Shown: in pieces, positions 51,257 to 59,046 of the stretch
Position numbering within the stretch: position 1 is the stretch's first letter
How the letters are laid out: each line of letters starts with the position of its first letter
Source: DASQFI01 sp035633215
Lineage (GTDB): Bacteria > Acidobacteriota > Vicinamibacteria > Vicinamibacterales > SCN-69-37
Direction: 5' to 3'
Length of the DNA: 64,000 nt
Assembly (NCBI GenBank): GCA_035633215.1
Contig: DASQFI010000074.1
Location: 1 to 64,000, forward strand
Made by a program: the position numbers and the translations under genes
Notes under the pieces: model-generated
Told to the model about the DNA's origin: nothing
Database searches by the model: none
What the model saw: only the letters and a program-made list of their open reading frames with translations

Positions 51257-51601
51257 TCATTTCAGGCTGTGGACGTACGCGACAAGGGCATCGACATCGG
51301 GATCGCTCAGCTTCGTCTTCATCATGCTCGACATCTTGACGGTCGGTTTCTTCGCGAGCTTCGCCTCCATCTCGGCCGGCGACGCGATCCACATCCGGAT
51401 TTGAGGAGTCGTCAGTTTCTTACTGATGCCGTCGAGCGGCAGCTTCTTGTTCCCCTTCCCTTCAGCCTCGTGACACGTACCGCACTTCAACTTATCGTAC
51501 AGAACCTTGCCTGCGGCGACCTGTTTCGGATCTGGTGTCTGGGCTCCCGCGACGCCCCCGAGCAACGCCAACCCGACTAAGCCTCCGACGAGTCTCCTCA
51601 T
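51257..51601 (-). CDS. periplasmic monoheme cytochrome c
   Basis: A 114-residue paralogue of the cytochrome at 50887. It starts at the ATG at 51601, preceded by AGGAGCAGGA; two upstream in-frame ATGs would spoil the signal peptide (RLVGGLVGLALLGGVAGAQ). One CGTCH site, with the axial Met in TVKMSSMMKTK. A sigma-54-like promoter lies 41-57 bases upstream. The two genes probably form one transcript, divergent from the Rieske, cytochrome b and octaheme operon. Confidence 0.9.
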   Translation of the reverse strand: MRRLVGGLVGLALLGGVAGAQTPDPKQVAAGKVLYDKLKCGTCHEAEGKGNKKLPLDGISKKLTTPQIRMWIASPAEMEAKLAKKPTVKMSSMMKTKLSDPDVDALVAYVHSLK

Positions 51602-51641
51602 GAGTCCTGCTCCTTCTCTCATCACCACCAGGGATTCAGCA

Positions 51642-51658
51642 CGCAAATCTCCTGCCGA
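51642..51658 (-). promoter_or_regulatory. sigma-54-like promoter of the monoheme cytochrome pair
   Basis: The minus strand reads TCGGCAGGAGATTTGCG: GG/GC spacing and TTGC intact, with three mismatches elsewhere. Predicted start near 51631 gives a 30-base leader containing the ribosome binding site. Confidence 0.5.
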
Positions 51659-51768
51659 CCATCAGGATGCGATGGTCTGGGCGAACATTGGCTGGAGGTG
51701 GTAAACTTTCCGCGCCGATTGAGTAGGATACCGCACGTCAAGACACCGAACCGTCCGACACCGACACG

Positions 51769-52239
51769 ATGTCCTCCGATCACTCTTCTGGCGCGGGCCG
51801 GAAACCTCCCACGCCCCGTCGGCGCGACGTACTCGATTGGCTGCTTGGAACGTGGGGGGCGGGCGTAGTCGGAGCGGTCTTCTATCCGGTCCTGCGCTTC
51901 CTGGCGCCACCGGAAATCCCAGAATCCCCAACCCTCACGGTCAGCGCGGGAAAGGCTTCTGCCCTGCTGCCCAACAGCGGCCGGCTCGTGCCCTTCGGTG
52001 CTGAACCGGCCATCGTCGTGCGATTGGCCGGCGGCGAGCTGCGAGCGTTCTCCGGGGTGTGTACCCACCTGTCGTGCACGGTCCAATACCGGCAGGATCT
52101 TCACCACATCTGGTGCGCGTGCCACAACGGGCACTATGACCTGAACGGACGCAACATCTCGGGCCCGCCGCCGCGACCGCTTCAACCGTACGACGTGAAT
52201 GTCCAGGGCGACGAGATCGTGATTTCCCGGAAGGCATGA
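51769..52239 (+). CDS. Rieske iron-sulfur subunit of a bc-type complex
   Basis: A 156-residue protein: one N-terminal helix (VLDWLLGTWGAGVVGAVFYP) preceded by RRR, then the Rieske fold with CTHLSC and CACHNGHYD, which give the two Cys and two His ligands. The second box is CxCHNGHYD rather than the classical CPCHGS, as in some bacterial and QcrA-like subunits. The stop overlaps the cytochrome b start. It should take one electron from quinol and pass it to the cytochrome c subunit. Confidence 0.92.
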   Translation: MSSDHSSGAGRKPPTPRRRDVLDWLLGTWGAGVVGAVFYPVLRFLAPPEIPESPTLTVSAGKASALLPNSGRLVPFGAEPAIVVRLAGGELRAFSGVCTHLSCTVQYRQDLHHIWCACHNGHYDLNGRNISGPPPRPLQPYDVNVQGDEIVISRKA

Positions 52240-53315
52240 TGCGCCTCCAGGCGTGGCTCGAAGAGCGCATGCCGATCGCCCGATTCGTCGAGGCGGTTCG
52301 GCACAAGACGGTGCCGCAGCACCGCTTCTCGCTGTGGTACTTCTTCGGCGGCATGACGTTGTTCTTTTTTTTCGTGCAGGTCGTGACCGGCGCACTGCTC
52401 CTCCTGTACTACCGGCCGAGTGCGTCGGAAGCGTACGAGAGCGTGGCGTTCGTAATGACGCGGGTGCCGTTCGGCTGGCTCGTGCGGTCGATCCACGCGT
52501 GGTCGGCCAATCTGATGATTGCCGCCGCCTTCGCGCATCTGTTCAGCGTCGTCTTCTTGCACGCGTACCGGCGGCCGCGCGAGGTCACCTGGCTCTCCGG
52601 CGTGCTCGTCTTCTTCATCACCTTCGCCTTCGGATTCAGCGGCTACCTGCTCCCCTGGAATGAGCTGGCGTTCTTCGCCACCCGCGTCGGCACGGACATG
52701 GCCGGCGCCGTGCCGGGAATCGGCGAGGCGGTTGTCCACTTCATGCGCGGCGGCAAGGACGTCTCGGGCGCTACGCTCACGCGGTTCTTCGGCGTGCATG
52801 TGGCCATTTTGCCGGCCCTGATCACCGCGCTCCTGGCCGCGCATCTGCTGCTCATCCAGCACCACGGCATGAGCGTGCCGCCGTCGATCGAAGCGGCCCA
52901 GCGAAAGCACGGGCGGCCGCTCCCGGCGATGCCATTCATTCCCCATTTCGCGCTCCGGGATCTCTTCGGCTGGACCGTGGCGCTGGCGCTGCTGGCGGGC
53001 CTGTCCGCGTATTTCCCCTGGGAGCTCGGGAAGAAGGCCGACATCTTCGCGGCCGCGCCAGCCGGGATCCGGCCCGAGTGGTATTTCCTCTGGATGTTTC
53101 AGGCGCTGAAATACATGCCCGCGACCGTGTTCGGCATGAGTGGGGAGCTGCTCGTGCTGGTGCCCGTGTCTGTTGGCGCGCTCGCCCTGACCCTGCTGCC
53201 CTTTCTCGACCCGGACACGCCGCGCTCGCGCCGAATCGTGAAGACGCTGGCGGGACTCGCCCTCGCGCTCATGACGACGATGACCGTCCTCGCGCTGCTC
53301 GAGGGAAGCTCATGA
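52236..53315 (+). CDS. cytochrome b of a Rieske/cytochrome b complex
   Basis: A 359-residue fusion of the N-terminal (b6-like) and C-terminal (subunit IV-like) parts. Heme histidines lie in SIHAWSANLMIAAAFAHLFS and GVHVAILPALITALLAAHLL. The quinol-site motif is PEWY (IRPEWYFLWMFQALKY). The final helices are fewer than in mitochondrial cytochrome b. The partner cytochrome c is replaced by the octaheme protein encoded next, whose start overlaps this stop. Confidence 0.94.
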   Translation: MMRLQAWLEERMPIARFVEAVRHKTVPQHRFSLWYFFGGMTLFFFFVQVVTGALLLLYYRPSASEAYESVAFVMTRVPFGWLVRSIHAWSANLMIAAAFAHLFSVVFLHAYRRPREVTWLSGVLVFFITFAFGFSGYLLPWNELAFFATRVGTDMAGAVPGIGEAVVHFMRGGKDVSGATLTRFFGVHVAILPALITALLAAHLLLIQHHGMSVPPSIEAAQRKHGRPLPAMPFIPHFALRDLFGWTVALALLAGLSAYFPWELGKKADIFAAAPAGIRPEWYFLWMFQALKYMPATVFGMSGELLVLVPVSVGALALTLLPFLDPDTPRSRRIVKTLAGLALALMTTMTVLALLEGSS

Positions 53316-54490
53316 CGAGAGGCTTCGGTCTCTGTCTCATCATGCTGGCCGTCGGCCTCGCGACAGCCGGGCCGTCGTGGGCGCAAATCCCGAGCGGGAC
53401 GCCGTCCGATCTGTTTCGCGACGACGTGCATGCGCAGGCAGGCCTCACGTGCGACAGTTGCCACGGCAAGGCCACCGGCGGCGAGTACCGGTCGATCGCG
53501 CGGACGGAGATCGCGCCGCTGTGCTCGCGCTGTCACAGCGATGCGGCCTACATGCGACGGTTCAGGCCGCAGCTTCGTGTGGACCAGTACGCCCAGTATC
53601 TGACCAGCACGCACGGCAAGCGGATGTCGAGCGGCGAGACGCGCGTCGCGACCTGCAGCGACTGCCATGGCGGGCACGGCATCCGTCCGGTCCAGGATGC
53701 GCGGTCACCGGTCGCGCCGCCGCGCGTCGCGACGACCTGTGCGCGGTGCCATTCGGACGCGGCCAGGATGTCGGCGTTCGGCCACCAGGACAACCCGCCA
53801 GCCGACTGGGGCAAGAGCGTTCACGCGAAGGCCTTGCTCGAGCGCGGCGACACATCGGCGCCTACGTGCAGTACGTGCCACGGCAGCCATGGGGCCGTTC
53901 CGCCGGGCGTGACCTCCGTCGCGCTCATTTGTTCGCAGTGCCACGTGCGAGAGGCGGAGCTGTTCAGGAAGAGTCCCAAGAAAGCGCTCTTCGAGAGCCT
54001 GGGGCAGGCCGAATGCCTCACGTGTCACAGCAACCACGAGATCGAAGCGCCGGCGGATAGTTGGATCGGCCTGAAGGACCCCGCGCTCTGCTCGACCTGT
54101 CATGACGACAGCGTCAAAGGCGCGGCCGACATCGTCGCCGTGCAGGAGGGACTCCAGCGTCTCTCCGTTGGCATCGATCGCGCCCAGCGCGTGCTGGATC
54201 GCGCCGAACAGGCCGGCATGCTCGTCGACGAAGGTCGACTCGTGCTCCGCGACGCGCACGAGCGTCAGATTCTGGCGCGCGTCACGGTTCACGCGTTTGC
54301 GGCGAAGCCCTTCACCGAGACGGCGACGCCTGGCGTCGCCGAGGCCGCGCGCGCCGAGGCGATCGGCACCGGAGCGCTTCAGGAACTGCAGTTCCGCCGC
54401 AAAGGCCTGGCCGTCGCGACCGTCCTCATCGTGGGGTTTCTCGTGACGTTGTGGGTGAAGATCCGGCGGCTCCCACCGATCGAGCCGTGA
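53312..54490 (+). CDS. octaheme c-type cytochrome, third subunit of the Rieske/cytochrome b complex
   Basis: A 392-residue protein with a signal peptide (LCLIMLAVGLATAGPSWAQ), eight CxxCH sites (CDSCH to CSTCH, residues 45-270), an alpha-helical stretch with possible coiled coil (about 280-350), and a C-terminal anchor (GLAVATVLIVGFLVTLWVKI). The ATG at 53312 overlaps the cytochrome b stop, so it replaces cytochrome c1. Such bc complexes with multiheme cytochromes occur in metal-reducing bacteria. Its hemes could relay electrons to MtrA or to the monoheme carriers. Confidence 0.92.
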   Translation: MTRGFGLCLIMLAVGLATAGPSWAQIPSGTPSDLFRDDVHAQAGLTCDSCHGKATGGEYRSIARTEIAPLCSRCHSDAAYMRRFRPQLRVDQYAQYLTSTHGKRMSSGETRVATCSDCHGGHGIRPVQDARSPVAPPRVATTCARCHSDAARMSAFGHQDNPPADWGKSVHAKALLERGDTSAPTCSTCHGSHGAVPPGVTSVALICSQCHVREAELFRKSPKKALFESLGQAECLTCHSNHEIEAPADSWIGLKDPALCSTCHDDSVKGAADIVAVQEGLQRLSVGIDRAQRVLDRAEQAGMLVDEGRLVLRDAHERQILARVTVHAFAAKPFTETATPGVAEAARAEAIGTGALQELQFRRKGLAVATVLIVGFLVTLWVKIRRLPPIEP

Positions 54491-54569
54491 AGCGGGCGCA
54501 CCTGGCAGCTCCGCCAAGACCCTGTTCACTCGCCCGAGAGCAGGATCCGGCGGGACCGAGTCAACCCTC

Positions 54570-56918
54570 TTACCAGGAGTAGATCAGTCGTCCCCAGACG
54601 GTGTTGGCTCTGTACGGGCGATACAGGTATCCCAGCAAGAGCGCCGAGCCCCGTGCCAGGTTCGGGTTTGCCTCCGCGTCGAGCGTGAAGTCTGTGACGT
54701 CGTAGCGCTCGTGCCAGTACGACAGCCCGAGGGAGACACGTGAGGTGAGCGCGTAGGTCGCATCCAGCGTGCCGCGCTGCAGCCGGCTCTTGACGAGCGG
54801 CAGCGGCGTGGGGGCGTCGAGCGTGCCTTCCACGATGACCTCTTCGGGCAGGGTGCGATCGACCACCGGACCGGTGATGTACTCATACAGCGCATGGGCC
54901 CGGTTGAAGTCGTAACTGAACTGCAGCCCGACCTTCTCCGCGATCTTGGCCACACCCGCCGTCACGATGAACGAGTGGACGCGGTCGGTGCCGTCGCTGG
55001 CCCAGTTGCGGGAGGCCCTGGCGACCTCCGGGCTGAGATTCGAATCCTGCGGCAAGGTCAGGAAGGTGTCGTAAGAGAACACCGCGCTGCCACTCGGCGG
55101 GCTCGCCTGCCGCGATCTGGACAGCGCGTTGTATTTCTCGTACGAATACGACCCACTGACGGTGACGAGGTCTGACGGCGCCAGGTCGGTCCCCACGCTG
55201 AAGACGCGATGCGTGTTGTCGCGCAGGCCAAACAAGCTCTCGAGATAATCGTCTTTGCCGACGGCGATCGACGCGTTCAGCGACACCGTGTCCATCGGCG
55301 TCACCCCGCCCAGAATCGTGATGCGATTGCGATTGCGCGAGGCGATGTCGAAGTGGCGGATGCCCGGCTGCTCGCCGATCATGAACAGCTCACGCTGCGA
55401 CTCGTCGAGCTCTTCCTCGGTTGCGCTGTCTCTCTTCTGCGCGTGCTCGTACTTGGTCCGGATGGCGAACCAGCGGTTGCCGACGGCATCGAACGACAGC
55501 CGGAACACGTTGTCCGTCGTGGCCTCGAAGAAGCGATGGCTGCGCTCCTCCTGGATCCAGGAGTAGCCAACGCCGGCGGTCGCCCCCGTGACCGGCGTGG
55601 CTTTGAAGTCGGCGTCGAACGTGTGGCGCAGCACGCCGAACGGCTCCGTCTTCACCAGGTTCAAGGCCGAAGCCTGCCCCCCCAGCGAACTGTACGTGGC
55701 GGGTCCGGGTGTCGCGGAGCTCGAATTGTCGTACGACACGCGCTGAGGCAGCGTGAAGTCAGGCGTCTGATTGTCGTAGTCGTACGATCGAAAGCGCACG
55801 CTGACGTCGGCGTACCGGTTCGGCCGCGACACAAAATTGAGGTTCAGGGCGGTCGTCCGGGCCTTGCCTTCGACGAGTCCCCGCTCGAGGGTGCCCGGCG
55901 TGATCGCCGGGTTGATGGTCTGCGGCATCAGCGGGTCGCCGGCGTCCTTCAACGTGCCCAGCGACACGTGCGCGGTCGCCCGGGAGCGATACGGCAGCCT
56001 GACCGACGCGAGCCCGTTCACGCCGATGAACGAGTTGCTCGGCGGAAGCGACAACCGGCCGGCTGACGGCGTGCCGGGGATGTCGAGCGTGCCGCACGAT
56101 GCCGTCGCCGACGCCGCGCTGCACCGGAACGGGTTGTCAAAGGTCACCGACGTCACGTCGTTGTGGAAGAAGGAGCCGGTGTAGCCGCCCCGCAGCAGCA
56201 GACGATCGCGCTGGAACTCCGCGCCGGCGTTCACGTCCGTCAGGTTGTGCTCGACCGGCGCCGGCAACTCGACGAGACTGCTGTGACCGAAGTTGCCGCC
56301 GTACGGGATCATGCCAGAGCGGTCGGTGCGGCGAACGTTCGCATTCACCGTCAGCTCGGGGGTCGCCAGATACTGGAAGCCGCCCTCGAAGATATGCCGG
56401 CGGGACCGCGTATCGAATTCGACGCTGTTGGTCTCGAACAGACCCGGGAGCGCGCTCGCGCTCGGCGAGGCCTGCACCTGCCGCTGGATCGCGTCGTCAA
56501 TCGCGAGCGTGCCCGGCTGGGCGAAGCTCTCGCACCGTCCGTCCTCCAGCGTGCATCCAAAGAGCGTCTTCGTCGTCCGGCTCATGAGCATGGGGATCTG
56601 GTCCCAGGTCACCCACCCCTTGAACTTGCCTGGATTGACGAAGTCACCGCGATAGCGCTGGTCGCGACGGCCGGCATGATCGGCCATGAAGTCGAACACC
56701 CATCCCAAACGCTCGCGGCTCAGCCGGACGCCTTCGATCGCCAGGCCGTCGCCGAGATCGCGGTATCGCTCGTAACGCGCGCCGTCGCCGGAGACGCTCG
56801 TCCCCCGGAGGCCGAAGTCGATCGCGCCGGTGGTCGCGGGAGGATTGGAAGACTGAGCCTCAGCGGCGATTGGGACGAGCCCAAGCGCCAACGTCACGAG
56901 AACGCTGATCCTGCGCAT
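54570..56918 (-). CDS. mtrB: MtrB/PioB-family outer-membrane porin of a porin-cytochrome conduit
   Basis: A 782-residue beta-barrel. The ATG at 56918 has GAGGGAGGG upstream and starts a signal peptide (MRRISVLVTLALGLVPIAAE, then AQ); 62 upstream codons are spurious. Early strands carry the DFGLRGTSVSGDGARYERYRD pattern of the MtrB/PioB family, and the product ends in WGRLIYSW, an aromatic-terminated final strand. It lies 11 bases behind the decaheme gene. In the known systems the barrel sheathes the decaheme protein across the outer membrane. It is somewhat longer than Shewanella MtrB (697 residues). Confidence 0.92.
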   Translation of the reverse strand: MRRISVLVTLALGLVPIAAEAQSSNPPATTGAIDFGLRGTSVSGDGARYERYRDLGDGLAIEGVRLSRERLGWVFDFMADHAGRRDQRYRGDFVNPGKFKGWVTWDQIPMLMSRTTKTLFGCTLEDGRCESFAQPGTLAIDDAIQRQVQASPSASALPGLFETNSVEFDTRSRRHIFEGGFQYLATPELTVNANVRRTDRSGMIPYGGNFGHSSLVELPAPVEHNLTDVNAGAEFQRDRLLLRGGYTGSFFHNDVTSVTFDNPFRCSAASATASCGTLDIPGTPSAGRLSLPPSNSFIGVNGLASVRLPYRSRATAHVSLGTLKDAGDPLMPQTINPAITPGTLERGLVEGKARTTALNLNFVSRPNRYADVSVRFRSYDYDNQTPDFTLPQRVSYDNSSSATPGPATYSSLGGQASALNLVKTEPFGVLRHTFDADFKATPVTGATAGVGYSWIQEERSHRFFEATTDNVFRLSFDAVGNRWFAIRTKYEHAQKRDSATEEELDESQRELFMIGEQPGIRHFDIASRNRNRITILGGVTPMDTVSLNASIAVGKDDYLESLFGLRDNTHRVFSVGTDLAPSDLVTVSGSYSYEKYNALSRSRQASPPSGSAVFSYDTFLTLPQDSNLSPEVARASRNWASDGTDRVHSFIVTAGVAKIAEKVGLQFSYDFNRAHALYEYITGPVVDRTLPEEVIVEGTLDAPTPLPLVKSRLQRGTLDATYALTSRVSLGLSYWHERYDVTDFTLDAEANPNLARGSALLLGYLYRPYRANTVWGRLIYSW

Positions 56919-56929
56919 GGTGCCCTCCC

Positions 56930-57997
56930 TCACCTGATGAAGCGCTGTCCACTTGGGTGATTCGACCCGTGAATCGCGGAGTGGCAAGCGACACACGAAC
57001 GTGCGAAGACCCGGATGCTCGGACTCACGCCAGATCCGCTGATGCCGGCCCCCACGAGTTTGCCGTCGTAGATCGTGCTCGGGTGCCGCGTGGCAACGTG
57101 GCACCGCTGACAGAGAATCGGCGGCTTGGCGACGAGCATCCGCTCATTGGACGAGCCGTGGGGATCATGGCAGGTCGCGCACCCGTCGCGCGTGGGCGCG
57201 TGCTCCCAGAGGAACGGCCCGCGCTTGTCGGCGTGACAGGACGTGCACATCTCGGCCACCGAATCGCCTTTGCGCAGCAGCCTGACGCTCGTCGAGCCGT
57301 GCGGGTTGTGGCAGGTGGAGCACTCCATCTTGCCCTCGCGCACCGGCATGTGGCCGGACCGATCGAGCTTGGCCACCTTGTCACGGTGGCAGCTGCCGCA
57401 GAGCTTGATCTGCGTCGGTTCCTTCAATTGCTTGAACTCGTTCTTCGGCGCGTGGATGCTGTGGCACGTCGTGCAGGCCAGGCCCCGGTTCTCGTGCTGG
57501 CTGCCTTCCCAAAGCGCGTGATCGCCGCGGTTGTGGCACGTCGTGCAGGTGGCGTTCACCTGGTCGGGCGGCAGCTTCGAGAAGCGCTTGACCGGATTGG
57601 TGACGGGATCGCTGACGTGCAGGCTGCCGGGGCCGTGGCAACTCTCACAGCCCTGCTTGGCGGCCGGCGAACGCGGGTCGATCGCGCGGTGATGCGGGCT
57701 GCTGAAATAACCCTGCTTCTTCTCGTCGTGGCAGGTGAGGCACGTGGTCTCGCCGACGTACGTCGCGCCCGCCGCCGCTGGCGCCTGGGGAGGCTTCTGC
57801 GGCACCGGGGCTGGCTTCGGCGGCGTCTGGGAAGGATTCTGCGGCGCCGGGGAATTCTGCGCAGGGAGGATCGCCTGTGGTCCAACGTGCTCGCCAGCTT
57901 GCACGCGGGCCAAGGCGATCAGCCACACCACACCTGCGACTACGACCCAGATCCACGGCTGAATTCGCTGAGTAATTCGGTGCATCGCGGTTGTCAT
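56930..57997 (-). CDS. mtrA: MtrA/DmsE-family decaheme c-type cytochrome
   Basis: A 355-residue protein with an N-terminal signal or anchor (WIWVVVAGVVWLIALARVQA), a Pro/Gln-rich linker (about 40-75), and ten CxxCH sites (CLTCH, CESCH, CTTCH, CTTCH, CGSCH, CSTCH, CTSCH, CATCH, CQRCH, CVACH). Spacing and the repeats CHNPHGS, CHDPHGS fit the DmsE/MtrA/PioA family. A 12-of-12 sigma-54 consensus site lies 48-64 bases before the ATG. Together with the MtrB-like barrel it would carry electrons across the outer membrane. No MtrC-type surface cytochrome or PioC is encoded next to it. Confidence 0.93.
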   Translation of the reverse strand: MTTAMHRITQRIQPWIWVVVAGVVWLIALARVQAGEHVGPQAILPAQNSPAPQNPSQTPPKPAPVPQKPPQAPAAAGATYVGETTCLTCHDEKKQGYFSSPHHRAIDPRSPAAKQGCESCHGPGSLHVSDPVTNPVKRFSKLPPDQVNATCTTCHNRGDHALWEGSQHENRGLACTTCHSIHAPKNEFKQLKEPTQIKLCGSCHRDKVAKLDRSGHMPVREGKMECSTCHNPHGSTSVRLLRKGDSVAEMCTSCHADKRGPFLWEHAPTRDGCATCHDPHGSSNERMLVAKPPILCQRCHVATRHPSTIYDGKLVGAGISGSGVSPSIRVFARSCVACHSAIHGSNHPSGQRFIR

Positions 57998-58044
57998 GGT
58001 CGGCTTTGAATTTGTCGGCGAGGTGCAGCTGGACGATTCTTATC

Positions 58045-58061
58045 AGCAAGCGCCGTGCCAG
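58045..58061 (-). promoter_or_regulatory. sigma-54 promoter of mtrAB (perfect consensus)
   Basis: The minus strand reads CTGGCACGGCGCTTGCT, matching YTGGCACG-N4-TTGCW at every fixed position. Predicted start near 58034 leaves a 37-base leader to the mtrA ATG at 57997. This is the best RpoN site in the window. Confidence 0.8.
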
Positions 58062-58085
58062 GGACAGAAGGACAACGGTCCGGGT

Positions 58086-58102
58086 CCGGCACGCGCGTTG
58101 CT
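58086..58102 (+). promoter_or_regulatory. sigma-54 promoter of the response-regulator gene
   Basis: CCGGCACGCGCGTTGCT matches the consensus except for C in place of T beside the GG. It faces away from the mtrAB site, the two sites being 24 bases apart. Start near 58113, giving a leader of about 150 bases to the GTG at 58266. Confidence 0.7.
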
Positions 58103-58265
58103 GTTGTGGGGAGACGAACGACGGCGCGGTTCAGTACGACAGGGGCCGACACGATCGACATTTCATAACACGGCCCCAGGACTGACGCGTGTTTATGAAC
58201 GTGTTTTAATCATTCGCTCGAAACAGTCCGGCGCGAGTGCGTCGGCCGAGGCCAGGATCGTAGAC

Positions 58266-59027
58266 GTGCGCATACTACTTGTCAGGGACGAACCGGCGGC
58301 AGCTCGACGCGTGAAGCGGGTGCTGCAAACCCAGGGATTTGACGTGGAGGTGACCTCCGACGCGGCGACGATGGAAGCGTTGCGAGCCGGCGTGTATGAC
58401 CTGCTGATTCTGGATGCCCCTGATCGAGCGAGTCTGATGATCTGTCGAAACGTCAGGACGGCCGGAATCACGGTACCCATCCTCGTGCTTTCATCGCGTC
58501 GGCGCGTCGCCGATCGCGTCAAGGGGCTGGATGCGGGCGCGGACGACTATCTGACGAAACCCCTTGCGACAAGCGAGCTCACCGCTCACGTCCGGGCGCT
58601 GCTGCGCCGAAATGGCGGCCCGGCCATCCACCCCATCGTCGTCGGCGACCTTCGGCTCGATCCCGTCACCAGGCAGGTCAGCCGCGGCCGGCGTCGGATC
58701 GACCTGACCTCCAAGGAATTTGCGCTGCTCGAGTACCTGATGCGCCACGCGGGCCAGCCGTTGAGCCGCTCGATGATTGCCGAGCACGTGTGGGGAGTCC
58801 GCTGGGATCGCCTCACGAATGTGATCGATGTGTTCATCAGCCATCTCAGAAAGAAAGTGGACTTGCCCGGCGACAGGCGGCTCCTTCAGGCGGTGCGGGG
58901 CGTGGGATATGTCATCGGTCGCTCCGGACGGGGGGCGGTCCTGCCTGGTCGGACCGACTCCCCGGGACGATATTCGGCGCCATTTACCGCCGCGTCACCC
59001 GGATCGGACGCCAGAAAGACGCTTTAG
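58266..59027 (+). CDS. OmpR/PhoB-family response regulator
   Basis: A 253-residue regulator: receiver domain (1-118) with phosphoacceptor D50 (LLILDAPD), S76 and K98 (YLTKPLA), and a winged-helix DNA-binding domain (about 130-225, LTSKEFALLEYLMRHAGQPL to VRGVGYVIG). The acidic pocket at the end of strand 1 reads VRDEP, with Arg where most regulators have Glu or Asp, which may alter phosphorylation. A tail of about 28 polar residues follows. I chose the GTG at 58266 because upstream codons lack homology. No histidine kinase is adjacent. Divergent from mtrAB, a likely target. Confidence 0.9.
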   Translation: MRILLVRDEPAAARRVKRVLQTQGFDVEVTSDAATMEALRAGVYDLLILDAPDRASLMICRNVRTAGITVPILVLSSRRRVADRVKGLDAGADDYLTKPLATSELTAHVRALLRRNGGPAIHPIVVGDLRLDPVTRQVSRGRRRIDLTSKEFALLEYLMRHAGQPLSRSMIAEHVWGVRWDRLTNVIDVFISHLRKKVDLPGDRRLLQAVRGVGYVIGRSGRGAVLPGRTDSPGRYSAPFTAASPGSDARKTL

Positions 59028-59046
59028 ATGTGACGATGCCCACGCA

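Noticed and set aside
51677..51693. Plus-strand sigma-54-like CTGGGCGAACATTGGCT before the Rieske gene
   Set aside because: GG and GC are at the right spacing, but five of the other fixed positions differ; such matches occur often by chance.
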